A stretch of 23,290 nt of DNA, from the NCBI GenBank assembly GCA_031288005.1, contig JAITSE010000082.1, positions 1 through 23,290 on the forward strand, read 5' to 3'. A program made the position numbers and the translations under genes. The stretch comes from Treponema sp. (GTDB lineage: Bacteria > Spirochaetota > Spirochaetia > Treponematales > Breznakiellaceae). Shown here in pieces: positions 7,914 to 14,948 of the stretch. The notes under the pieces were generated by a model. The model was given only the letters and a program-made list of their open reading frames with translations, had not been told where the DNA came from and made no database searches. Every line of letters begins with the position of its first letter. Position 1 is the first letter of the stretch.

Positions 7914-7943
7914 CTCCGTTTTACTCTTTCTTTAAGGTACAGC

Positions 7944-8339
7944 CTAAACTTGTTCATCAAAAAGAAAACCAATAGTCTCTTTGACTCTGCTATGAAGCCG
8001 CTGAAGTTCTTCAGGAGGCAATACCTTGATCACTTTATCGGTTTCAGAATCAATTACCTTGACGATAACTTCATGTGACTCATGATCAACATGAAATCTG
8101 AGTTTTCTATTAAAAATCAAACTAAGACGTTCCAAATCTTCTACTGTAGAATTGATATCTACTGTATGCCGCGACTGCTTATCATTTCCCGGCAGGGATG
8201 TTAAAAATTTTTCGAGCACTTCGGCTTTAATTTCCGCCGTACGAACCTGCGCCTTTAGCGCCGTTCCTCTATCCTGCGGAAATTCCTGCGGAGGGATTGC
8301 GTTCATTCCGTTTCCGGCGAGAGCTACTTGGATACTCAT
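7944..8339 (-). CDS. flaG: FlaG family flagellar protein
   Basis: A 131-aa protein of the FlaG family, found beside fliD and flagellin genes and linked in other bacteria to control of filament length. The C-terminal 50 residues carry the family core: FHVDHESHEVIVKVIDSETD, then VIKVLPPEELQRL and the GFLFDEQV ending. The N-terminal 75 residues are variable. I chose ATG 8339 because it has a strong GGGAGG ribosome site 6 bases upstream; the frame extends ten codons further to ATG 8369, which has none and would place the leader hairpin inside the gene. That hairpin (8360-8383) and the ANGGA motif in the ribosome site resemble CsrA targets. It is transcribed with fliD; a terminator-like hairpin separates it from flaB. 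Confidence 0.9.
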   Translation of the reverse strand: MSIQVALAGNGMNAIPPQEFPQDRGTALKAQVRTAEIKAEVLEKFLTSLPGNDKQSRHTVDINSTVEDLERLSLIFNRKLRFHVDHESHEVIVKVIDSETDKVIKVLPPEELQRLHSRVKETIGFLFDEQV

Positions 8340-8359
8340 AACGTACCTCCCTGTACAAA

Positions 8360-8383
8360 GCCCTGACATCCTCTGTTCAGGAC
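8360..8383 (-). promoter_or_regulatory. Leader hairpin of flaG, candidate CsrA-binding site
   Basis: On the minus strand GTCCTG(A)AC pairs with GTCAGGGC (one bulged A, one G-U pair), leaving a seven-base loop AGAGGAT that displays GGA. The element reads ACAG-AGGAUGU, one inserted base away from the CsrA consensus ACARGGAUGU. It lies 20 bases upstream of the flaG ATG. The ribosome site itself reads ACAGGGAGG, containing ACARGGA, a second potential site. It is a looser version of the two flaB elements; CsrA binding is inferred. Confidence 0.5.
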
Positions 8384-8473
8384 ATATAGTAAAGCATATA
8401 TCTCGATCTAAAAATCGGGAACTGTATTAAAAATAAGGAAGGAGAAAGGCGCGAACTTCTCCATCCTGCGTTT

Positions 8474-8511
8474 CAAAAGACGACATCCGGAAGTCTCTTG
8501 ATACGTCCTGT
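8474..8511 (-). terminator. Terminator-like hairpin downstream of flaB
   Basis: On the minus strand AAGA-GAC pairs with GTC-g-TCTT around an 8-base loop and runs into TTTTG. The preceding bases (ACAGGACGTATCAAGAG) closely match the segment in front of the smc terminator (ACAGGACGCATCGAGA), so the two seem to belong to one family of 3'-end elements. It sits 40 bases after the flaB stop. Confidence 0.5.
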
Positions 8512-8550
8512 AAAATCTCGGTAAACTTTCAGGTTTTAATAACCCTTAGA

Positions 8551-9390
8551 CTAACCGAGAAGCTGAAGCACCGATTGAGTCCGGGTATTGGCTTGGGCCA
8601 GCATTGCATTTCCGGCCTGGGCAAGTATCTGATTTTTGGTGTAATCGACCATTTCAGAAGCCATATTTGCATCCCGAACTCTGGATTCCGCGGCTTGAAG
8701 ATTTTCCGCGGCAATGGCAACTCCCTCTACGGCCATCTCGAACCGGTTCTGAAAAGCGCCTAAATCGGCCCGCTGTTTAGAAATCTGCCGTAAAGCGGAA
8801 TCTATGGTACCGATTGCCGTATTTGCAGACTCAGCGCTGGAGATTGAAATACTCGCCTGTTCACCTTCCAGACCAAGGGCTGCGGCGGTCATATTGCCGA
8901 TAAAGACCTGTTCATTTTGGTCCATATTGGCTCCCACCTGGAGCAGCATAGTCCTGGGACCGTCTTGGGCAAAAGCTCCGGTTAAAAGGTTCATACCGTT
9001 GAATTGAGCATGACTCGCAATACGGTTGACTTCATCAATTAACTGGGAAACCTCAACCTGAATCTGCATACGATCCTCATCGGTGTAAATACCGTTAGCG
9101 GATTGTACTGACAGTTCCCGTAAACGGTGCAGAATATCCTGGGTCTCCTGAAGGTATCCCTCAGTAGTTTGGATAAAAGATACACCGTTTTGAATATTAC
9201 GCTCAGCCTGATTCAGCCCCCGTATCTGGCTCCTCATTTTTTCGGAGACCGCGAGTCCGGAAGCGTCATCGCCTGCCCGGTTAATCCGCTCGCCGGAAGC
9301 GAGTTTTTCAATACTTTTTGCTACATCGCCTTGCGTTACCCCAAGGTTCCGGTTGGCGTATAGGGCGCTCATGTTGTGATTAATAATCAT
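8551..9390 (-). CDS. flaB: Periplasmic flagellin FlaB (copy 1, 279 aa)
   Basis: A core filament flagellin of the spirochaetal FlaB type, polymerised in the periplasm. The N-terminus [17 protein letters not shown] and the conserved [20 protein letters not shown] block are diagnostic, as are [17 protein letters not shown] and the C-terminus [20 protein letters not shown] with terminal LLG. The central variable region is short ([20 protein letters not shown]). At 279 aa it is a few residues shorter than its neighbour, mostly in that region. The ribosome site AAGGAGG lies 6 bases before ATG 9390. The leader holds a hairpin with an ANGGAN hexaloop (9414-9435), so translation is probably CsrA-controlled. 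A hairpin terminator follows. I do not assign a FlaB1/2/3 number. Confidence 0.96.
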   Translation of the reverse strand: MIINHNMSALYANRNLGVTQGDVAKSIEKLASGERINRAGDDASGLAVSEKMRSQIRGLNQAERNIQNGVSFIQTTEGYLQETQDILHRLRELSVQSANGIYTDEDRMQIQVEVSQLIDEVNRIASHAQFNGMNLLTGAFAQDGPRTMLLQVGANMDQNEQVFIGNMTAAALGLEGEQASISISSAESANTAIGTIDSALRQISKQRADLGAFQNRFEMAVEGVAIAAENLQAAESRVRDANMASEMVDYTKNQILAQAGNAMLAQANTRTQSVLQLLG

Positions 9391-9413
9391 AATAACCCTC
9401 CTTGCGTTAGTTA

Positions 9414-9435
9414 CCCCGGCTATCCGTAGCCAGGG
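9414..9435 (-). promoter_or_regulatory. flaB (copy 1) leader hairpin with ANGGAN hexaloop, candidate CsrA site
   Basis: On the minus strand CCCTGGCT pairs with AGCCGGGG (8 bp, one U-G pair) around the six-base loop ACGGAT, an exact ANGGAN. The hairpin ends 23 bases before the flaB ATG. Downstream, the ribosome site CAAGGAGG contains AAGGA, a second ANGGA. Two GGA sites, one in a hairpin loop and one over the Shine-Dalgarno, is the known arrangement for CsrA repression of flagellin in Bacillus (hag) and, as I recall, Borrelia flaB. Structure and motif are seen; binding is inferred. Confidence 0.75.
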
Positions 9436-9736
9436 CCGCCCGCACGACAGGATTCCCCGAAAAAAGCGTTCGCGCCGCTCTTCCCAAAGATACCTGTGAA
9501 CGGAACGGATCGAGTATCATAGATGCCTAAGCGTTTTTATTATTCCGCCAAACGTCCGATAATCGATTCTTTCCGCCGTACGTATACGCCTATATTTTTT
9601 ACAGACGCGCTAACACGAGGGTTTTTGTCAAAGATCTCTGTAAGGAGCCATCCACGGTATACCCTGAAGTTCCTTGCCTAAGCCTGCGGCCATTAAAGAC
9701 CACAGACTCTTATTCACTTACTTTTAATATAATACG
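9436..9736 (-). other. Intergenic region between the two flaB genes
   Basis: Together with the leader this is a 346-bp gap. I see no gene. There is a possible promoter near 9513-9540 on the minus strand (TAAA box, then GATA/TATGAT element), which fits sigma-28 or sigma-70 only poorly. A GGTATACC palindrome lies near 9657. No strong terminator follows the upstream flaB, so read-through from its sigma-28 promoter into this gene is possible. Confidence 0.35.
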
Positions 9737-10597
9737 TTACTGAAGAAGTTGCAAGACCGACGATGTTCTTTGATTAGCCTGAGCCAGCATAGCCGTCCCC
9801 GACTGGGCCAGGATTTGATCCCGTACATAGTAAACCATCTGATTCGCCATATTGGTATCTCTAATTCTGGATTCCGATGCTTGGATGTTTTCTGCCGCGT
9901 TGTCAATACCAAGAACCGCGTGTTCCATCCGATTCTGATATGCCCCCAGGTCCGCCCTCTGTTTGTTTATGATTTTGAGAGCCGAATCCAGGGAACCTAT
10001 GGCACGGTTGGCATCTTCTGGATTTTCGAGACTAAGGAACTCATCATTCGCCATGTCCCGGATACCCAATCCCTTAGAAGTCATAGTCCCTATAAACACC
10101 TGTTCCCTCTGATCCATATTGGCCCCCACATGGAGCCACATAGAGGCGGAGATTACAGCGCTCCCATTAGCCCTGGCAAAGCGGCCGGTCAGCATATTCA
10201 TACCATTAAACTGGGCATGGCTGGCAATACGATCAATTTCGTCTACAAGCTGGGAAACCTCCACTTGAATGTACATACGGTCTTCATCGGTGTAGATACC
10301 GTTGGCTGACTGTACCGCCAGTTCCCGGATACGCTGGATAATGTCCTGGGTTTCCTGGAGATATCCTTCACTTGTCTGAATAAAGGAAATACCATTGGAC
10401 ACATTAGCGGATGCTTGGTTTAAACCTCGTATCTGGCTCCTCATTTTTTCGGAAACCGCGAGGCCGGAAGCATCATCCCCCGCCCGGTTTATCCGTAAAC
10501 CGGAGGATAGTTTCTCCATGGCTTTGGTGAGGGTCCCATGAGTAACCCTTAGGGACCTGTCGGCGAACATAGCGCTCAGGTTATGGTTGATGATCAT
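9737..10597 (-). CDS. flaB: Periplasmic flagellin FlaB (copy 2, 286 aa)
   Basis: A second core FlaB flagellin, adjacent to and paralogous with the 279-aa copy. Family blocks are [73 protein letters not shown] and the C-terminus [19 protein letters not shown]. Length equals the usual spirochaetal FlaB (about 286 aa). ATG 10597 is chosen because AAGGAGG lies 6-7 bases upstream; the open frame extends 11 codons further, but those would run through the ribosome site. An odd point is [10 protein letters not shown] near the C-terminus, where the other copy and FlaB generally have [10 protein letters not shown]. Transcription probably starts at a sigma-28 promoter (10715-10742), giving a leader of about 110 bases that includes a candidate CsrA hairpin. 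Confidence 0.96.
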   Translation of the reverse strand: MIINHNLSAMFADRSLRVTHGTLTKAMEKLSSGLRINRAGDDASGLAVSEKMRSQIRGLNQASANVSNGISFIQTSEGYLQETQDIIQRIRELAVQSANGIYTDEDRMYIQVEVSQLVDEIDRIASHAQFNGMNMLTGRFARANGSAVISASMWLHVGANMDQREQVFIGTMTSKGLGIRDMANDEFLSLENPEDANRAIGSLDSALKIINKQRADLGAYQNRMEHAVLGIDNAAENIQASESRIRDTNMANQMVYYVRDQILAQSGTAMLAQANQRTSSVLQLLQ

Positions 10598-10620
10598 AAT
10601 CATCCTCCTTGATAATTTTG

Positions 10621-10642
10621 ACCAAGGCATCCTTGCCCTGGT
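10621..10642 (-). promoter_or_regulatory. flaB (copy 2) leader hairpin with ANGGAN hexaloop, candidate CsrA site
   Basis: On the minus strand ACCAGGGC pairs with GCCTTGGT (8 bp, one G-U pair) around the six-base loop AAGGAT, again an exact ANGGAN; CAAGGATG matches the CsrA consensus core CARGGAUG. The hairpin ends 23 bases before the ATG, the same distance as in the other flaB. The ribosome site CAAGGAGG carries a second ANGGA. The stem sequence differs from the other leader although pairing, loop motif and position are identical, which argues for selection on the RNA element. Confidence 0.78.
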
Positions 10643-10714
10643 TTAGCCGCCCCTTCCTTCGCGAGATCGTATGGCAGACAAGGTCCGCTCTGGAAAGAGA
10701 ACTAGCCATATAGA

Positions 10715-10742
10715 TTATCGGCGGAAATATCTGTAAACTTTA
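10715..10742 (-). promoter_or_regulatory. Sigma-28 (FliA) promoter of the flaB (copy 2) gene
   Basis: On the minus strand TAAAGTTT is followed after 12 bases by GCCGATAA. Both boxes match the sigma-28 consensus at every position; the spacer is one base longer than the usual 11. The predicted start lies about 110 bases before the ATG. Late filament genes are the expected targets of this sigma factor. The divergent rluA gene starts 86 bp away. Confidence 0.8.
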
Positions 10743-10827
10743 GCCTTTAAAATCCGGGGGCTTCCTAAAAAAACATACCTTTACCGTCCTATAGTTATCC
10801 AAACTGATTTTGTGATAGTATTACTTT

Positions 10828-11613
10828 ATGCTCAAACCTAAAATAATAGATCAGAAGGCAGGTTACATAGTTGCCTATAAACCTCCCAGGATGCACGCGG
10901 TCTTCCTGAAGAAACATTTCGACAGAAAGGGCCGCGAAGAAACTCTCCTTGACTGGTGCCTTAGGGATTATCCCGAAATAGCGGATGTAAAAGGCCGGAA
11001 CCCCTGGGAAGGTGGTATACTACACAGATTGGATTATGAGACAGAGGGACTGGTTCTGTTTGCCCGGACACAGGAAGCTATGGATTTCTTTTTGGTCCAG
11101 CAACAGGAAGGCAGGTTCAGTAAGATTTACAGCGCTATGTCGGCAGGAGCAAAGGAAAATCTGACGGGTTATCCCCCCCCGCCGGTAATAGAATTATTTC
11201 ATAACGCCGATCCCGTAGTCATTGAGAGTGGATTCAGACCATATGGGCCTGGAAGAAGAACCGTGCGGCCCATTATAGATATCGATATGCTCTCAGAAAA
11301 AATCTACAGGACAGGAATTCTTGCCGTGGAAACACAAAATGATTTTACAGTTTTCAATCTCTGGATTCAGCGAGGTTTCAGACATCAGATACGGTGCCAC
11401 CTGGCCTGGCTGGGCTTTCCTCTGGCAAACGACTCTTGCTATGGCGGGACATCCGTCGATGCTTACAAGCCTTGGTCATATACACCGGACGCTGATAAAG
11501 ACATCCTGCCCCAAAAATTTTTGGCTCTCAGAGCCCAAGGAATTTCCTTTGAAGACCCGGTTTCCGGGGAACGGCGGGAATATACCCTTCCCCCAATAGT
11601 CCCGCCTTTGTAA
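10828..11613 (+). CDS. RluA-family RNA pseudouridine synthase
   Basis: A 261-aa enzyme predicted to isomerise uridine to pseudouridine in rRNA or tRNA. The catalytic block GGILHRLDYETEGLVLFAR at about 62-80 supplies the aspartate (D69); the usual HRLDxxTSGL is altered to HRLDYETEGL. The downstream RNA-contact motif RHQIRCHLAWLGFPLANDSCYGG also fits the family. There is no N-terminal S4 domain, so it is the short form; target uridine unknown. ATG 10828 lacks a clear ribosome site. It stands alone on the plus strand, divergent from flaB and convergent with smc. The early segment YIVAYKPPRMHAV matches the family's substrate-side strand (normally NKPxGxxVH) with deviations. The family is sure; which member (RluA, C or D type) is not. 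Confidence 0.85.
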   Translation: MLKPKIIDQKAGYIVAYKPPRMHAVFLKKHFDRKGREETLLDWCLRDYPEIADVKGRNPWEGGILHRLDYETEGLVLFARTQEAMDFFLVQQQEGRFSKIYSAMSAGAKENLTGYPPPPVIELFHNADPVVIESGFRPYGPGRRTVRPIIDIDMLSEKIYRTGILAVETQNDFTVFNLWIQRGFRHQIRCHLAWLGFPLANDSCYGGTSVDAYKPWSYTPDADKDILPQKFLALRAQGISFEDPVSGERREYTLPPIVPPL

Positions 11614-11620
11614 CTATATT

Positions 11621-11675
11621 GACTACAGGGCGTCTCAAAAAACCCCGTTTGGGTTTCTCGATGCGTCCTGTAGTC
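11621..11675. terminator. Large stem-loop terminator between rluA and smc
   Basis: The outer arms GACTACAGGGCG and CGTCCTGTAGTC pair over 12 bp (one G-U). Inside is a second perfect hairpin, AAACCC cgttt GGGTTT. On the minus strand the inner hairpin reads into GGGGTTTTTT, a classic rho-independent terminator for smc. On the plus strand it comes 8 bases after the rluA stop and could stop that transcript too, with a poorer T-run. Left flank bases match the element after flaB. Confidence 0.8.
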
Positions 11676-11705
11676 TAATTTATCGAAAGACTAAATGCGA
11701 TGCTT

Positions 11706-14699
11706 CTAAAGACGTCCCGTATCAGTGTTATCCCCGGTTTCTGTGGATTTTAATCCGCTCCGTATTGGCCTGAGCGTTTCCCGGCTTACCCTAGACGGGT
11801 CATTCTCGCCCATGGGAAGTTCCTGGCCTTCCTCATATTCTACATCTTCCTCTTCGTAGGAGTCAGAACCGGAGAAAACATCTGGCTGTCCGGATTTACT
11901 CTCAAGCCGCACCGAGATGATTTTTGTTACTCCGGATTCTTCCATAGTCACTCCCAACAGCGTTCCCGCGCCAGTAACCGTTTTCTTGTTGTGGGTAATG
12001 ATGATGAACTGGCTCATGCGGTTAAATTCCCGCAGAAGTTGGACAAAACGGCCCACATTCTGTTCGTCCAAGGCGGCGTCTATCTCGTCCAGAAGGCAGA
12101 AGGGAGATGGCTTAACCATATAGGTGGCAAAGAGGAGGGCCACGGCGGTCATGGACTTTTCGCCCCCGGAAAGAAGGTTGATGTTCTCCAGTTTCTTCCC
12201 CGGCGGCTGGGCGTAAATCTCTATGCCCGTTTCCAAAACATGGAACTGATCCTGAAGCTGGAGCTTTGCCTGCCCCCCACCGAAAAGACGGCGGAACAGA
12301 TTGTGAAAATTCTTTTTTATTTTGTTATAGGTAGCCGTAAAAAGCTCCTGGGATTCCGCCCGGATTTCCCTGGTGATTTTTTCAAGATCCTCCCGCGCTT
12401 TAGCCAGGTCCGCAAGCTGCCCGGACAGAAAGTCGTACCGTTCCTTGGCCTCGGTAAACTCTTCCGGCGCCATAAGGTTCACCGAGCCCAGTTCCCGCAG
12501 CTTAACCCTGGCCCCGGTGAGCTTCTCCCGCAGTTCCGCCGGCGGGGTAGTAATGGTAAAGATGCGCTCCTCAAATTCCAACAGGTCCCGGGAATGAGTC
12601 TCCCTGAAGTTGTCCTGAATGTTCTTGATTTCCGTCTCGGACTGCACCAGATCAAGGTGGGTCTTTTCCAGTTTTTCCTGCACCTTGACCAAATCGGCCA
12701 TACGCTTCTTGATGATCTCCTGTTTCCCCGCCACGTCGCCGTTCCGCCGGGCTATGTCCTTTTCAAGTTTCTCCAGTTCTTCGGTAAGCCGTATCCCTTT
12801 CCGCTCTATTTCGGCAATATCTGATTCGGTGTCCGCGATACGCTCCTCAATCTCCTCAAACCGCTTGCGGCTCAGGAAAAGCTCGTCCTGTATGGTCTTG
12901 AGAAGGGATTCCTGCCCCGCAAGTTCCCTCCTGATGAGCTTCGCCTGTTCCTCGGCGGCCTGGGCCTGGGCGATAAGCCGGGCCCGGCTTACCCGCAGTT
13001 CTTCCAGGGTTCCCCGGTATTCGGCAATCTTGCGGTTGAGTTCCTCCGTGTCATGGCGGAAACCGGCGATACGCTCCTGCCGCCGGACAACCCCTTCCTT
13101 GGCGGCGCGGATCGCGGCGTCCAGATTCCGCTTTTTGGTAATGATGCCTTCGGGGGCAAGAAAATCGTCCAGGAAAGCGGGAGTACTTTTGCGGTAGGCG
13201 GCAAACAGGGAACGGGCGGTCTCCACATGGGCCGCGGCTTCCGCCAGCGCCCCGGCAAGACCGCGGGCTATATGCTCCAGTTCCTGGCCCGAAGGAGCCG
13301 GCCCGCCGGAAACGGAACGCTCTGCCGCGGCGGTCAGGTCCCGGAGCAGGGCTTCCCGGCCGGAAAGCAGGGTGCGGAGCAGGCCCAGGGTATTGTCCAT
13401 GGCCGCTTCGGAGTTCCGGCGCTCGGAGGCGGAATACCCCGCCTCCCGCAGACCCGCGTCCAGGGCCGCCACAATGTCGTCGGTGATGGCCTCCAGGTCT
13501 TTTTCGCGCTCCGCCCTTTCCTTCTCCAAACCCCGTATCTCTTCCTCGGCATTGCGTATGCCTGCGGTGTTTTCATCGATACGCGAAGCGGCCAGATGTA
13601 TATTCTCCTCAAAGGAACGGATATTGTCTTCGATATCGTGAACTTTCTTTTGGAGGTCCCAGACTACATTGTCCTGTTCCCCGGCGTCTTCGACCAGTTC
13701 CCCAATCTTAACGGAAACTGCCCGTTCCCGGCCCTCGTTTTGCTGTATCGCCGCCCTGGTTTCCGTCCGCTGTTCCGCTAGAAGTTTCGCTTCCTTTTCT
13801 CTGGCGTTCTTCTCCACCGCAAGGCCGTAGATATTCTTCTGGTACTCAATGAGCTTTTCCTCCATCGAGTTGACCACATCCATGTTCTCTTCCAGAGACT
13901 TGTTGATGCTGTCCATCTCCACCTTGATGGAATCCCGTTCCACAGTTCGCTTGTGGAGTTCCGCAGTCCTATCGCCTAAATCGTACTTAAACTGCTTGAG
14001 GCGCAGAAGCTGTATATCCAACTCAAAATGAAATATCTCGTCCCTCAGACTGCGGTATTGCAGGGTCTTATCCGCCTGTACCTTGAGAGCGTCGTAGGAC
14101 CGCTTGACCTCTCCGAGTATACCATCCACCTGGCGCATATTTTCTTCGGTTTTAAGGAGCTTCCGCTCCGCCTCGGCGCTTTTCACCTTGAACCGGGTGA
14201 TCCCCGCCGCCTCCTCGAACAGATATCGCCGTTCGTCAGGCTTGGACGATAGAATCTGATCGATTTTTCCCTGCTCCATCACCGAATAGGCGGCCTTTCC
14301 CACCCCCGTATCCCAGAAAAGCTCCCTGATTTCTTTGAGCTTAACCGCTGTGGAATTGATAAAGTATTCGCTCTCCCCGGACCGGAAGAGCCGCCGTTTA
14401 ATTTGTATCTCCGGTACATCCATAGGAAGGAGCCCGGATTCATTGGCCAAGGTCAAGGTGACTTCCGCCACATTTAAGGGTTTACGGTTTTCGGTCCCGT
14501 TAAAGATGACGTCCTCCATTTTTTCGGCCCGCATGGCCCGGGACGCCTGCTCTCCCAGCACCCACTTGATGGCGTCTACCACATTGGACTTGCCGCAGCC
14601 GTTGGGTCCCAAAAGAGCGGTGATCCCATCGGCAAATTCCACACGGGTACGGTCGGCAAAAGACTTAAACCCCAAAATTTCAAGATTTTTAAGGAACAA
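11706..14699 (-). CDS. smc: Chromosome segregation / condensin ATPase SMC
   Basis: Core ATPase of the bacterial condensin, which organises and separates the chromosome. The N-terminal head begins FLKNLEILGFKSFADRT, with Walker A GPNGCGKS at 31-38 and the DTGVGKAAYSVMEQGKID block at 130-147. Coiled coil runs from about 170 to 405 and from about 530 to 770. The C-terminal head has the signature LLSGGEKSMTAVALL (from 842) and Walker B with FCLLDEIDAALDE (about 867-877). At 997 aa it is shorter than the usual 1150-1190. The middle (about 405-530) is an alanine-rich helical stretch where I cannot recognise the canonical hinge. An acidic tail of about 60 residues follows the head. The start is TTG 14699, supported by GGAG 6 bases upstream and the family N-terminus; no in-frame ATG fits. 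Terminator at 11621-11675. Confidence 0.95.
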   Translation of the reverse strand: MFLKNLEILGFKSFADRTRVEFADGITALLGPNGCGKSNVVDAIKWVLGEQASRAMRAEKMEDVIFNGTENRKPLNVAEVTLTLANESGLLPMDVPEIQIKRRLFRSGESEYFINSTAVKLKEIRELFWDTGVGKAAYSVMEQGKIDQILSSKPDERRYLFEEAAGITRFKVKSAEAERKLLKTEENMRQVDGILGEVKRSYDALKVQADKTLQYRSLRDEIFHFELDIQLLRLKQFKYDLGDRTAELHKRTVERDSIKVEMDSINKSLEENMDVVNSMEEKLIEYQKNIYGLAVEKNAREKEAKLLAEQRTETRAAIQQNEGRERAVSVKIGELVEDAGEQDNVVWDLQKKVHDIEDNIRSFEENIHLAASRIDENTAGIRNAEEEIRGLEKERAEREKDLEAITDDIVAALDAGLREAGYSASERRNSEAAMDNTLGLLRTLLSGREALLRDLTAAAERSVSGGPAPSGQELEHIARGLAGALAEAAAHVETARSLFAAYRKSTPAFLDDFLAPEGIITKKRNLDAAIRAAKEGVVRRQERIAGFRHDTEELNRKIAEYRGTLEELRVSRARLIAQAQAAEEQAKLIRRELAGQESLLKTIQDELFLSRKRFEEIEERIADTESDIAEIERKGIRLTEELEKLEKDIARRNGDVAGKQEIIKKRMADLVKVQEKLEKTHLDLVQSETEIKNIQDNFRETHSRDLLEFEERIFTITTPPAELREKLTGARVKLRELGSVNLMAPEEFTEAKERYDFLSGQLADLAKAREDLEKITREIRAESQELFTATYNKIKKNFHNLFRRLFGGGQAKLQLQDQFHVLETGIEIYAQPPGKKLENINLLSGGEKSMTAVALLFATYMVKPSPFCLLDEIDAALDEQNVGRFVQLLREFNRMSQFIIITHNKKTVTGAGTLLGVTMEESGVTKIISVRLESKSGQPDVFSGSDSYEEEDVEYEEGQELPMGENDPSRVSRETLRPIRSGLKSTETGDNTDTGRL

Positions 14700-14835
14700 C
14701 GTATACTCCGCTTAAAAATTCCGTCTTGGCCAATAGAACTGCTGCTGACCAAAGGCCCGCCAAATTCATTGTTAAAAACGGCTTGCATGAGAAGCTTAAA
14801 CTCTCAAACAGATTTATTGTACCGGACTATACAGG

Positions 14836-14860
14836 AAAAAAATAGGGGCCTTGGGGCCGC
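14836..14860 (-). terminator. Possible terminator after the M30 peptidase gene
   Basis: On the minus strand GGCC ccaa GGCC is followed by CCTA and a seven-base T-run, about 90 bases beyond the stop of the peptidase gene. The stem is only 4 bp but GC-only. The surrounding 249-bp gap (14700-14948) separates that gene from smc and presumably also holds the smc promoter; a TACAAT box at about 14818 is a weak -10 candidate. I see no gene in this gap. Confidence 0.4.
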
Positions 14861-14948
14861 TAGGATAGTGCCCAGAAGCGAAGATAAGCCTGGTAAATTT
14901 TTGAGTTATTTCGCCGCACTTTTCCAAACCGGAAATTGCTCTGTGCCG

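Noticed and set aside
7911..7943. ACGGA next to the fliD ATG as a CsrA site
   Set aside because: No leader hairpin and only one GGA; probably just a poor ribosome site.
9505..9545. Sigma-28 promoter for the 279-aa flaB
   Set aside because: Only TAAA and GATA elements are present, with wrong flanking bases and spacing; far weaker than the promoter of the other flaB.
11991..13781. Long open frames antisense to smc
   Set aside because: They mirror the GC-rich codon pattern of smc, lack ribosome sites, and their translations show no domain.
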